Below are positions 43,490 to 52,647 of a stretch of DNA of 64,000 bases, one piece after another. Under the pieces are notes generated by a model, which searched no databases, was not told the origin of the DNA, and saw nothing but the letters and a program-made list of their open reading frames with translations. A program made the translations under genes and the position numbers. Every line of letters begins with the position of its first letter. The first letter of the stretch is position 1. The DNA is taken from assembly GCA_047606825.1 (NCBI GenBank), contig JASGDY010000060.1, positions 14,849-78,848 of the forward strand. Reading direction: 5' to 3'. The DNA comes from Rhizosphaericola sp047606825. GTDB lineage: Bacteria > Bacteroidota > Bacteroidia > Chitinophagales > Chitinophagaceae.

Positions 43490-44599
43490 ATGAATTATTT
43501 GAGATCTCTTGCCTTTCTGGCAGCGGGTTGTTTTGTTTTCCAAAATGGCCTGCACGCGCAGTTTCGTACCTATTCCAATGAATTCCTCAATATTGGTGCG
43601 GGTGCGCGAGCCTTGGGCATGGGTGGCGCGCAGACGGCTTCCGCGATGGACGTGACGGCAGGATACTGGAATCCCGCAGGTCTGGCGCATGTCCACGAGA
43701 CACCGGAATTTGCGGCGCAGCACGCGGAATATTTTTCCGGCATTGGCAAATATGACTATATCGCCGGTGCTTTTCCGGTGCAGAACGGCGAACGGACGCT
43801 GGGGGTTTCGATGCTGCGTTTTGGTGTAGACGACATTCCCAATACGTTATTTCTGGTCAACGCGGACGGAAGTCTGAACTACAACAACATAACGACGTTT
43901 TCGTCCGCAGACTATGCTTTTCTGTTCAGCTATGCACAGTTCTTGCGGAATGACGACGACCTGCAGATCAGCGTTGGCGGCAATGCCAAAATCATCTACC
44001 GCAAGGTCGGCACCTTTGCCAATGCCTGGGGCGCGGGGATTGACGCAGCATTGTTGTTCAAAGGATATAACTGGAGTGCTGGCATCGTTGCCAAAGACAT
44101 CACGACGACTTACAATGCCTGGAAGTTCCACTTCACCGATGCGGAAAAGGAGCAGCTTTATTTGACCAACAACGACATTCCCGTCAAGTCCACCGAATCC
44201 ACCGCACCGTCCGTGCAGCTGGGCGGCGCGTACCTTTTTGATTTCAGTGAAAAATTTAGACTCTCGACCGAAGCAAGCCTAAATTTCACGTTTGACGGCA
44301 AAAGGAACACGCTGGTCAGCAGCAAGCCTATCAGCATGGATCCGCATCTGGGCATTGAAGCCGATATTTCCAACCGCGTTTTTATACGCGGCGGCATTTC
44401 CAATTTCCAACGGGCGTTGAAAGACGGCGACACGCTCAACATCAAGAAGACCTGGATATACCAGCCCAGCGTCGGCGCGGGATTTAAGTTGGGCAACTTG
44501 GCCATCGACTATGCGTTTGTCAATCTGGCCAACCAGTCCAACCCTTTGTACACGCATGTTTTTTCCCTGAAATTCTTTTTGGGAAAAAGGGAAAACTAA
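43490..44599 (+). CDS. PorV/PorQ-family T9SS protein, PorV2-type
   Basis: 369 residues from ATG 43490 (MNYLRSLAFLAAGCFVFQNG); an upstream TTG frame adds only MRR. Signal peptide ends at LHAQ. The FadL-like barrel N-terminus FLNIGAGARALGMGGAQTASAMDVTAGYWNPAGLAHV is typical of the PorV/PorQ family; it lacks the features of canonical PorV (LptO). In Bacteroidota a PorV2 of this type is encoded directly before PorU2, as here (30 bp gap). In the T9SS attachment complex, PorV proteins shuttle cargo from the SprA translocon to the sortase; the specific role of PorV2 is not established. Confidence 0.82.
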   Translation: MNYLRSLAFLAAGCFVFQNGLHAQFRTYSNEFLNIGAGARALGMGGAQTASAMDVTAGYWNPAGLAHVHETPEFAAQHAEYFSGIGKYDYIAGAFPVQNGERTLGVSMLRFGVDDIPNTLFLVNADGSLNYNNITTFSSADYAFLFSYAQFLRNDDDLQISVGGNAKIIYRKVGTFANAWGAGIDAALLFKGYNWSAGIVAKDITTTYNAWKFHFTDAEKEQLYLTNNDIPVKSTESTAPSVQLGGAYLFDFSEKFRLSTEASLNFTFDGKRNTLVSSKPISMDPHLGIEADISNRVFIRGGISNFQRALKDGDTLNIKKTWIYQPSVGAGFKLGNLAIDYAFVNLANQSNPLYTHVFSLKFFLGKREN

Positions 44600-44629
44600 A
44601 CATTCATAAAAATATTTTCAGTCCACAAC

Positions 44630-47600
44630 ATGAAGATTTATTTCAAAATAGCATTGTTACTTGTTTTTGGCGGTTTTGCGACGGCGGTCTCGGCGCAGGT
44701 CTACAACAACGAATGGATTGACTACAGCAAGACGTACTACAAATTCAAGCTGGCGAAAAACGCGCTGTACCGCATCAGCGGCGCGACGATACAGTCGCTG
44801 GGACTGACGACCACGCCTGCCAACCAGTTGCAGTTGTGGCGCAACGGACAGGTCGTTCCCATCTACGTGTCGAGCAACGATGCGACCACCCCCATGTCCA
44901 GTACGGACTATATCGAGTTTTGGGGGAAACGAAACGATGGAGAACCCGACTCGGCACTATATAAAGACAAGTCGGCACAAGTGGACAAGTATTATAGCCT
45001 GGAGACCGATTCTGCGACTTTTTTCCTCACCGTCAACGCCGACACCAGTACCAATGGACATTACCGAACAGTCACCAGTACGATTCCATCTGGTGCGACG
45101 GCGGCATCCTACTGTTGGGGGACGAGGGAATACCACGGACACAGCTTGGTCAATCCTGGAAGAGCCGTGGGAACTTACGGGTCGTATATTTATTCTTCTT
45201 CCTACGATGTAGGGGAGGGATGGACGACAAGTGCCATATCACCGGGAACGACCTACAGCCCTATATCGACCTCCTCCAATATCAATACTTCGGCAGGCGT
45301 TTCCGCACTGTTGAACGTAGGCGTGGCCGGGTATTCCACGCTAGGAACCAACAGGACTGTCAACGTTTTGGTTGGCGGCACGGTTGTCGCCAGCCAGGTC
45401 GTCAATACAACCGATGCTTATACTTTTTCCATTCCCATTACTACGCTGAGCACTATATCGGGTGGCAAAGCCATTGCCGTATCGCACAGCAACTCCCCAA
45501 CAGCATCGAGTGACCGTATAACCCTATCCTACATCAAACTGCAATATCCCCGCAACCTCAATTTTGGAAGCACTGCGGTGGACACGTTTGCTGTTGACGC
45601 TTCGACGACATACACCTATCTCAGGATTACAGGATATTCCTCCAATGGTTTTACACCGCTTTTGTACGACATAACCAACGGTGTTAGGTATCCGGCGACC
45701 ATCCAAAGCAGCACTTTGAATTATTATATCGAGCCAAGTAGCACTACCAGACAATTTGTCTTCATCGGAAAGGACAACCAGAGTACGGCGATAACCAATA
45801 TCAGCAGCAGAACGTTCGTGGACTATAAAACGCAACAGGGTGATTTTCTGATGATTACCGGTAATGTGCTGCGCAGCGACAATGACCCAGTGGAGAAATA
45901 CCGTGCGTACCGCGGCAGCACTGCGGGCGGTAGTTACAATGCACAGATATACGATATCAGCCAGTTGGAAGACCAGTTTGCCTACGGGATAAGGATGCAC
46001 CCATCATCCGTCAAGAATTTTCTGCAATATGCCAGGAACACTTTTACGACCAAACCCCAATATGCATTGCTGCTCGGCCACGGCATGACCTATGACCAAT
46101 ACAACCTCTACCAAAGCCAAACGAATATCAACAACTTGGCTATCGTCCCGACATTTGGATACCCAGCATCGGACAACTTGCTTGCATCGGACGATTATAC
46201 ACCCGTGCCGGCTACACCCATCGGCCGTCTCTCGGTGGTGTCCACGACAGAGCTGGAAGACTACCTCAGCAAACTACAGGAATACGAAAGCGTGCAAAAC
46301 AGCTCCTCCCAGACGATTGACGTCAAGGGCTGGATGAAAAACGCCATCCATATTGCAGGTGGGAGCGACGCGAGCCAGTCAACACTGTTTACCGGTTATC
46401 TGAACGCTATTGGAAACATCATATCCGACACTCTGATGGGATACAATGTGTACAACTTCAACAAGACCTCCAACAGCTCCTCTGCCGCCTTGTACGACAC
46501 CTATTTCAGGACACTTTTCAAAAACGGCATTGGTATAATCAACTATTGGGGACATGCTGCCTCCACAACGTTGGACTACAACCTGGACGACCCGTCCAAC
46601 TACGCCAATGCAGGTAAATACCCTTGCTTTTATGTGAGCGGTTGCGATCTTTTTGCCAACACATTCAGTTACGACATATATAGGATGAGCCAACTGCGGA
46701 CTGTTCCGGAAAAATATGTCTTCACTGCCGACGCAGGTTCCATCAACTTCGTAGCGCAGAGCTATCTAGGCGTGACGACCTATATGCACAACTTCAACAT
46801 GCAGTTTTTTCCTAGCCTCGGTAGGACAAATTACGACAAGCCGATGTCCGTCAGTATTGCCGCTGCGGCAAAAGCGATCATCGCCACGTCCGACGCAGAC
46901 ACACTTACCAGAAATGCCCAAGTGGAGCAAGTCATACTGCTGGGCGATCCGGCCGTGAAGGTCAATTCCTTTGACCTACCCGATTTTGACGTTGAGGATG
47001 CCTCGGTGTACGTGACGCCATCCTATATTGATATCTCGCAAAGCAAGTTTCATGTCAAAGTCTATATACGCAACCTTGGGAAGGCAACAGGCGACTCCTT
47101 GCTGGTCCAGATCAAACACCAACATTCCGATGGAAGCTCGGATGTGCTGTTTTATGAAAACATCTATTCCGTTCGGTACATGGATTCCATCGAGCTGGAT
47201 ATCCCAATCAATTCGACCATTGACCAAGGGCAGAACTATATCAACGTAAGTCTTGACCCGCTCAACAAATATGAGGAGCTCAGCAAAGTCAACAATACCC
47301 TCAACAAATCCGTCTATATCTATAGCGTCGGTCTGTCCCCGATATATCCATACAATTATTCCATCGTCAACAAGCAGGATATCAAGCTTGTCGCCTCGAC
47401 CGCCAACCCTATTGCCCCAACGACACAATATGTGATGGAAATAGACACGACTGCGCTCTTCAGCTCGTCGCTGAACCACAGGCAGTCGGTGACGTCCTTC
47501 GGAGGAGCCATATCATTTGACCCGGGAATAACTTTCCAGGACAGCACGGTGTATTACTGGCGCGTCTCGGACGTCCCGACCGACGGAAGCAGCTACCATT

Positions 47601-49765
47601 GGAATACCGCGAGTTTCCTGTATCTCGCAAAAGCAACCTACGGGGGGTACAACCAGTCGCACCTTTATCAGCATCTGGCATCTGATTTTGACGGGATTAC
47701 GCTGGACAGTACGAGCCGCGTCTGGAGCTTTTTGGACAATTCGCAGCTTTTTGAGTTGAGTACGGGCGTATTTGGCATTAGCAGTTCACAGCAGAGCGAT
47801 TTTCACATTGCGGTCAACTCGGTCAATACGACGGTATTCCACTGCACTTGGAGCGACGGCATCGTTTTTAACATATTTGACCCGAAAAACCTCAAACCTT
47901 ATTACAACCAGGCAACACCCTCGGTGACATTGAACAGTGGGGAAGGTGGTTTTATGAGCTCCATCAAAACAAGCAGTTGCAGCAGCGTCGCCAACACACC
48001 ATCACTGACAACGACCAATTTTGAATTCACCAACAGTACAAGTGGTCGCCAGCAAGCGGCGGCGTTCATGGACTATGTTCCGGACGGGTGCTATGTCGCG
48101 GTACGTTTCTTCCCAAATCGTTACAGCCATACCTCTAGGATTCCGACATGGAAGGCAGAAACCGGTACCAGCACCTTGTACAACAAACTGGTAAATGCTG
48201 GCTTTACCAATATAGACAATGCGGACTGGCCAAAGAACTGGGCATTTGTTTACCAGAAAAACAATAGTTCGTTCACGCCTATAACAATCATCACCGCAGA
48301 CTCTGCCACGCAGGTCAGCTATACAGGTACCATTGCCACTCCCGATTCGCTAGGTTATGTCACCTCTCCCAAATTTGGCCCTGCAAAAGCATGGCATACA
48401 CTACTGTGGCAAGGCAAGACCATCGATGCCGGCGCTGGGGACAATGCCAGCATAGACTTGTATGGCATCAACAGTGCGGGCACATCAACGTACCTAAAAA
48501 CAATCGGCATGGGCCAGACTTCCGCTGACATCTCGAGTATCAATGCGGACACCTATCCTTACCTGCAACTACAACTGCGCAATGCGGACAGCATCTACAA
48601 TACGGCTTACCAGTTGAAGTACTGGCGGCTGTTTTACGATGCCGTTCCCGAAGGTGCGCTGGCGGCCAACGTTTATTACAAGTCTGATGCCGACACGCTC
48701 AATACGGGGTCGGACTATGCCTTTGCCATCGCCTTCAAGAACATCAGCGACACCAAGTTCGAGGACAGCATCAGGGTCAGCTATACCTTGACCGACAAAA
48801 ACAATATCGCACACGCATACGATCTTGCAAAACTGAAACCGCTGGAAGCCGGAGACACAGCATTGATCAACGTATCCGTGCCGGGTGTCGACACACTTGG
48901 CGGACTAAGCACTACGACCTACACGGGAAGCAACACGCAATACCTGGACGTCAATCCCGACAACGACCAGCCAGAATACACACATATCAACAATTTCCTC
49001 AGCAAACCACTGCTGGTCAACGCCAGCGATGGCAATACCGCCTTGGACGTGACATTTGACGGAGTGCACATCCTCAACAACGACATCGTCTCGGCAACAC
49101 CGAAAATCATTGCCAAACTGTCCAGCGACTCGAAGTCCCTGTTGCTACAGGACACTTCCTTGCTGACGCTTTACCTAAAATATCCGGACGGGACATTGAA
49201 ACGTTTCAGATACGGAACCGACACGTTGTTGTTCACCCAGGCAAAAGATACGTCCAACAATTTTGCCCTAGCCAACCTTTCGCCCTACCTGACACAGGAT
49301 GGCACTTACCAGCTCATCGCCCAAGGCAAAAGCAGCACGGATGCCACAACCATATCGCAGTATTCCGTCAGCTTCCAAGTGTACAACAAGCCGATGATTT
49401 CCGACATGTTCAACTACCCCAATCCGTTTACGACCTCTACCGCATTTGTGTTTACGTTGACAGGCAGTGTCGTACCGCAAAACCTGCGTATCGAAATACT
49501 GACCATCACCGGAAAAATCGTCAAGGAAATCACAAAAGCCGAATTAGGCACACTCCATATCGGCCGCAACATTACGGAATACAAGTGGGACGGCACCGAC
49601 CAATACGGACAGAAACTCGCCAACGGCGTGTACATCTACCGCGTGATTACCAACCTCGACGGCAAAAAACTCGACCACTTCGGCATTACGGACGATACCG
49701 GCAACAGTGTCAATACGGGAAGATACTTCAACAAAGGTTATGGAAAAATGTACCTAATGCGTTAA
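44630..49765 (+). CDS. C25-peptidase-like T9SS sortase, PorU2-type
   Basis: 1711 residues. Signal peptide ends at VSAQ. Beta-rich N-terminus of about 360 residues, then a gingipain (C25) domain about 405-780: NFLQYARNTFTTKPQYALLLGHG, GIINYWGHAASTTL (catalytic His) and YPCFYVSGCDLFANTF (catalytic Cys), VILLGDPAVKVN. Then Ig-like and CARDB-like regions and, last, a C-terminal sorting-type domain NYPNPFTTST... KLANGVYIYRVIT. PorU is the sortase that removes the C-terminal signal from T9SS cargo and links the protein to lipopolysaccharide; PorU2 is a larger paralogue of unknown cargo. Operon with porV2 upstream and RDD gene downstream. Confidence 0.85.
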   Translation: MKIYFKIALLLVFGGFATAVSAQVYNNEWIDYSKTYYKFKLAKNALYRISGATIQSLGLTTTPANQLQLWRNGQVVPIYVSSNDATTPMSSTDYIEFWGKRNDGEPDSALYKDKSAQVDKYYSLETDSATFFLTVNADTSTNGHYRTVTSTIPSGATAASYCWGTREYHGHSLVNPGRAVGTYGSYIYSSSYDVGEGWTTSAISPGTTYSPISTSSNINTSAGVSALLNVGVAGYSTLGTNRTVNVLVGGTVVASQVVNTTDAYTFSIPITTLSTISGGKAIAVSHSNSPTASSDRITLSYIKLQYPRNLNFGSTAVDTFAVDASTTYTYLRITGYSSNGFTPLLYDITNGVRYPATIQSSTLNYYIEPSSTTRQFVFIGKDNQSTAITNISSRTFVDYKTQQGDFLMITGNVLRSDNDPVEKYRAYRGSTAGGSYNAQIYDISQLEDQFAYGIRMHPSSVKNFLQYARNTFTTKPQYALLLGHGMTYDQYNLYQSQTNINNLAIVPTFGYPASDNLLASDDYTPVPATPIGRLSVVSTTELEDYLSKLQEYESVQNSSSQTIDVKGWMKNAIHIAGGSDASQSTLFTGYLNAIGNIISDTLMGYNVYNFNKTSNSSSAALYDTYFRTLFKNGIGIINYWGHAASTTLDYNLDDPSNYANAGKYPCFYVSGCDLFANTFSYDIYRMSQLRTVPEKYVFTADAGSINFVAQSYLGVTTYMHNFNMQFFPSLGRTNYDKPMSVSIAAAAKAIIATSDADTLTRNAQVEQVILLGDPAVKVNSFDLPDFDVEDASVYVTPSYIDISQSKFHVKVYIRNLGKATGDSLLVQIKHQHSDGSSDVLFYENIYSVRYMDSIELDIPINSTIDQGQNYINVSLDPLNKYEELSKVNNTLNKSVYIYSVGLSPIYPYNYSIVNKQDIKLVASTANPIAPTTQYVMEIDTTALFSSSLNHRQSVTSFGGAISFDPGITFQDSTVYYWRVSDVPTDGSSYHWNTASFLYLAKATYGGYNQSHLYQHLASDFDGITLDSTSRVWSFLDNSQLFELSTGVFGISSSQQSDFHIAVNSVNTTVFHCTWSDGIVFNIFDPKNLKPYYNQATPSVTLNSGEGGFMSSIKTSSCSSVANTPSLTTTNFEFTNSTSGRQQAAAFMDYVPDGCYVAVRFFPNRYSHTSRIPTWKAETGTSTLYNKLVNAGFTNIDNADWPKNWAFVYQKNNSSFTPITIITADSATQVSYTGTIATPDSLGYVTSPKFGPAKAWHTLLWQGKTIDAGAGDNASIDLYGINSAGTSTYLKTIGMGQTSADISSINADTYPYLQLQLRNADSIYNTAYQLKYWRLFYDAVPEGALAANVYYKSDADTLNTGSDYAFAIAFKNISDTKFEDSIRVSYTLTDKNNIAHAYDLAKLKPLEAGDTALINVSVPGVDTLGGLSTTTYTGSNTQYLDVNPDNDQPEYTHINNFLSKPLLVNASDGNTALDVTFDGVHILNNDIVSATPKIIAKLSSDSKSLLLQDTSLLTLYLKYPDGTLKRFRYGTDTLLFTQAKDTSNNFALANLSPYLTQDGTYQLIAQGKSSTDATTISQYSVSFQVYNKPMISDMFNYPNPFTTSTAFVFTLTGSVVPQNLRIEILTITGKIVKEITKAELGTLHIGRNITEYKWDGTDQYGQKLANGVYIYRVITNLDGKKLDHFGITDDTGNSVNTGRYFNKGYGKMYLMR

Positions 49766-49774
49766 TCTTGCAGT

Positions 49775-50152
49775 ATGCGCACAGTAGGAATAGGTACCAG
49801 GATCATCAATTTCATCGTGGACACGGCAATTGTTTCGTTGGTCAGCTACCTGCTGAACAGAGCCAACGACTTTTACCAATATTATTGGAAGTTTGCAGGA
49901 TTTTCCGGACTGACGATATTCTGTGTCGTCTCAGTCGTCTATTATACCATCAGCGAAGGATTGTTTGGGACAAGCTTGGGGAAAAAAGCATCTATTTCCA
50001 AGGTTGTTGACAAAGGCGGCAGACGTCCCAATTTTTTACAGATTGTCGTCCGCAGCCTTGTTCGGTTGTTTCCGCTGGATTTTGTGTCCATACCGTTTAC
50101 CGACAGGACACTGCACGATATTGCGAGCGGGACTTATGTAGTGGAGAAGTAA
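49775..50152 (+). CDS. RDD family membrane protein
   Basis: 125 residues with two or three hydrophobic helices. Starts VGIGTRIINFIVDTAIVSLVSYLLN (the R...D pair of the RDD family) and has GLFGTSLGKKASISKVVD and LQIVVRSLVRLFPLDF..DRTLHDIASGTYVV. RDD proteins may act as transporters or membrane anchors; role unknown. The ATG is 9 bp after the porU2 stop, so it is co-transcribed. Confidence 0.9.
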   Translation: MRTVGIGTRIINFIVDTAIVSLVSYLLNRANDFYQYYWKFAGFSGLTIFCVVSVVYYTISEGLFGTSLGKKASISKVVDKGGRRPNFLQIVVRSLVRLFPLDFVSIPFTDRTLHDIASGTYVVEK

Positions 50153-50205
50153 AAAACAAAAGTAAGAAATCAACGACTTTTCGTTTTTGACTTTTAACTT
50201 TTGTC

Positions 50206-50742
50206 CTAGTCAACAATATTGATTCTATACGTTCCGGTTAGAGACTGGTCTGCACCTTTGTTCCATACCTTAAAATCAGCCTTATAAAAACGGTAATCTT
50301 TGTCTTGTTTGGTGACGACGGCCTGCATGCGTATCATCTGCGCTTTGTTCAGCGCGATTGCGGGTTGGTCTTTGAACAGATCGGGAACGTCCAATACAGA
50401 CGTACCGTCGTCGGTCACGATTTTTTCCAAGCCGCCAAGCGCGATCGAATCCGACTTGCTTTTCCAACCGTCCACAAGCAAACGTAGTTCAATCATTTCA
50501 CCAATCCTGACATTATTGCTGTCGTTGACGAGCGCACCGTTGGCGCGCAACATAAAAGCCTGCAAGACTTTCAACCCTCCCTGTGTACTGACCTGAATAT
50601 TGTTGCGTAAGACCACCCCCGCCGAATCGATTGCCTGTATTGTGGCTGGTGTATTTTCTGATGCTGTTGTATTTGGCTTTTCCTTACATGCCGTCAATGA
50701 TGCCGCTACAATGGCTATTATTCCTATTTTTATTTTATCCAT
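50206..50742 (-). CDS. Hypothetical lipoprotein
   Basis: 178 residues; lipobox LTAC near residue 19 (MDKIKIGIIAIVAASLTACKEK). Beta-rich remainder with no recognised domain: VSTQGGLKVLQAFMLRANGALVNDSNNVRIGEMIELRLLVDGWKS and RMQAVVTKQDKDYRFYKADFKVWNKG, resembling a secreted binding domain. Convergent with the RDD gene. Function unknown. Confidence 0.75.
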   Translation of the reverse strand: MDKIKIGIIAIVAASLTACKEKPNTTASENTPATIQAIDSAGVVLRNNIQVSTQGGLKVLQAFMLRANGALVNDSNNVRIGEMIELRLLVDGWKSKSDSIALGGLEKIVTDDGTSVLDVPDLFKDQPAIALNKAQMIRMQAVVTKQDKDYRFYKADFKVWNKGADQSLTGTYRINIVD

Positions 50743-50912
50743 TCCGTTAAAATTTTTGCAAATATAGTTGAATAGCCTTTCTTCGTTTTACCGGCATTTC
50801 CATTACAAGGTGGTCATCGTCCATACATATTGTTTCTACAGCACAGGCGACTATTCCATACGAGATCACCACATCTAAAAAATAATACTAACTTTAATGG
50901 AAAAATCCACAC

Positions 50913-51425
50913 ATGAAACACTTCTTCAACACGGCGGTTACCATATTGGTGTTATTGGTACTGGTGTATTCCTGCAACAGTGCCAAAACCGCACAGAAAT
51001 CAAGGGCAGACCAGGACTCCGTGGCGTCTTGGTGGCAGCACAGGCAGTTTGTCTTCCATGCGACCAACGCGCAGCCCATGAGCGGACGCAATGTCAACCT
51101 GACCTCGGACTATACATTTGAAATGCGGAACGATTCCATCATAGCATGGCTTCCCTATTTTGGAAGATCGTTTATAGCACCAACCAATGCTGCGGAGGGA
51201 GGTATCAAGTTCGCTACCGACAGCTTTACAATAAAAGACGAAAAAAAGGAAAAGAACCTCTACAAAATGCTCGTCGTCCCCAACGGACTTCCCGCTTTCC
51301 AAAACACGAAAGACGTACAGCAGTTGTGGTTGAGCATCGGAACGAGTGGCTACGGTACTTTGCAGATCCAAAGCCTCAACCAGACACCAATCTCGTTTTA
51401 TGGGTATCTGACGGGGAAGTGGTAG
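50913..51425 (+). CDS. DUF4251 lipoprotein
   Basis: 170 residues. Lipobox VLVYSC near residue 21. The remainder follows DUF4251: FVFHATNAQPMSGRNVNLTSDYTFEMRNDSIIAWLPYFGRSFIAP, GGIKFATDSFTIKDEKK and YGTLQIQSLNQTPISFYGYL. Function unknown; outer or inner membrane lipoprotein in Bacteroidota. The last gene of normal composition before the AT-rich toxin island. Confidence 0.88.
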   Translation: MKHFFNTAVTILVLLVLVYSCNSAKTAQKSRADQDSVASWWQHRQFVFHATNAQPMSGRNVNLTSDYTFEMRNDSIIAWLPYFGRSFIAPTNAAEGGIKFATDSFTIKDEKKEKNLYKMLVVPNGLPAFQNTKDVQQLWLSIGTSGYGTLQIQSLNQTPISFYGYLTGKW

Positions 51426-51456
51426 TAAGGCAACTGTGAAAAGGCAAAAACTATTT

Positions 51457-51669
51457 TCATATCAGCTCAAATAGTTTCTGACACTGTATCACAAAGCGTC
51501 TGTCTCCATCATAAATGGTTATGATTTGCAACCTGTTTGCCGTTCCCCAAAAGTCCCTTGGACTACTATACAACCAATGTTCCGCTTTCATCAATAAACA
51601 CGAGTGAAAAACACTCGCACCAAATGGGATATCCTGACTCATCTGAACCAGTCGGGACTGTTCTAACAT
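51457..51669 (-). pseudogene. Probable remnant of a REP-associated (Y1) transposase C-terminus
   Basis: A 70-residue frame whose middle, LLMKAEHWLYSSPRDFWGTANRLQIITIYD, resembles the C-terminal block of RAYT/Y1 transposases (xxKAExWxYSSAxDYxGxKGLLxIxxI). The expected upstream HUH and Tyr motifs are absent. A small hairpin CGAGTGAAAAACACTCG (51601-51617) lies inside it. Recognition is by a short pattern only. The reading frame may not be translated. Confidence 0.4.
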
Positions 51670-51684
51670 CCCTAAAAATACATG

Positions 51685-52233
51685 CTATTGAAAACCGATT
51701 TTTTGTCTGGGTGCATTTATAATTTCTGGTTTACAATTAATTATTTTAAAAGTAAAGTCAAGAAATTCTTTTACCCTTCTTGCTTTCTCTATATTCCGCC
51801 TATCCCATTGATTCTTCTCACTCCCTTCTTGATATTCTATTAACTGGGTACGGTTTTTGTTTTTGACAATTATGTATGTTGCAAATTCTGGAGCGTGCCT
51901 AAGACGCTCATCCAATTGGAATGAAGCTACGCTGTCAAATTCATTCAATTTCAAGGAATAGTATTTTTCAATAATGGAATCAACTTCCAAATTCGTCATA
52001 GATATGTGTGTAGTGTAGATTGGAGATACCACATATTTGGTAAAAATCCTTTGGGAAATATCGTATCTCCAAAAAGGCTTTGAGAGCGTGTCTAAATCGG
52101 GCAGGTGATCATAATTACTAAAGCGTCCATCAATAACCATTGATAATTCTTTTTTTTCATACGACTGACATTGTGCAGAACATGACAATACTGTTACTGA
52201 CAATAATAGAAAAAATGTTATCCTATTTATCAT
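51685..52233 (-). CDS. Hypothetical lipoprotein in toxin island
   Basis: 182 residues. Lipobox TVLSC near residue 18 (MINRITFFLLLSVTVLSCSAQ). The rest is unrecognised and charged (YIIVKNKNRTQLIEYQEGSEKNQWDRRNIEKARRVKEFLDFTF). AT-rich like its neighbours. Because it is at the end of a series of toxin/immunity genes, it may be an immunity lipoprotein left over from an earlier toxin tip; no direct evidence. Confidence 0.6.
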   Translation of the reverse strand: MINRITFFLLLSVTVLSCSAQCQSYEKKELSMVIDGRFSNYDHLPDLDTLSKPFWRYDISQRIFTKYVVSPIYTTHISMTNLEVDSIIEKYYSLKLNEFDSVASFQLDERLRHAPEFATYIIVKNKNRTQLIEYQEGSEKNQWDRRNIEKARRVKEFLDFTFKIINCKPEIINAPRQKIGFQ

Positions 52234-52286
52234 TATGATATTTTTTATAATCCTAGGTCAATCACGCCCACGTATAATCGGATGCG

Positions 52287-52631
52287 CTATTTAAGACTCA
52301 ATTTGGGAGCCTTAAAAAATAATGTAATATACCTATTGTCAAGAGTATTGACAAGCATTTCCAACTCATCATTGTCATTGTATTTCATATACAAAATGAT
52401 ACTAAAGACACCTATATGCTTATTCAAATCGTATCGCTTTTGCTCATTTCCCAATATACTTTCTGCATATTCCCAATTTTCAAGAGTCCAAACACAGGGT
52501 GCATCCACGTATGCATTATTGATTAAATCATAATATCCGGTAAAATTAATTTCCAGTTTCTTGTTTTCGATATCATAACAAAACTTTGTTACATATTCAT
52601 CGTCAAACGCATATCCTAATTTTTTTTCCAT
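52287..52631 (-). CDS. Putative cytoplasmic immunity protein
   Basis: 114 residues, no signal peptide. Beta-rich acidic sequence (MEKKLGYAFDDEYVTKFCYDIENKKLEINFTGYYDLINNAY, then VWTLENWEYAES). Not assigned to a named immunity family. It follows the displaced toxin tip by 16 bp on the same strand, the expected place for its immunity gene, and immunity proteins of RHS toxins are often like this in size and charge. The role is inferred from position. Confidence 0.6.
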   Translation of the reverse strand: MEKKLGYAFDDEYVTKFCYDIENKKLEINFTGYYDLINNAYVDAPCVWTLENWEYAESILGNEQKRYDLNKHIGVFSIILYMKYNDNDELEMLVNTLDNRYITLFFKAPKLSLK

Positions 52632-52647
52632 AGCAATGAATATTTGT

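Noticed and set aside
43490..44599. Canonical PorV (LptO) of the T9SS
   Set aside because: The N-terminus and the large partner downstream fit the PorV2/PorU2 pair, not the standard PorV/PorU.
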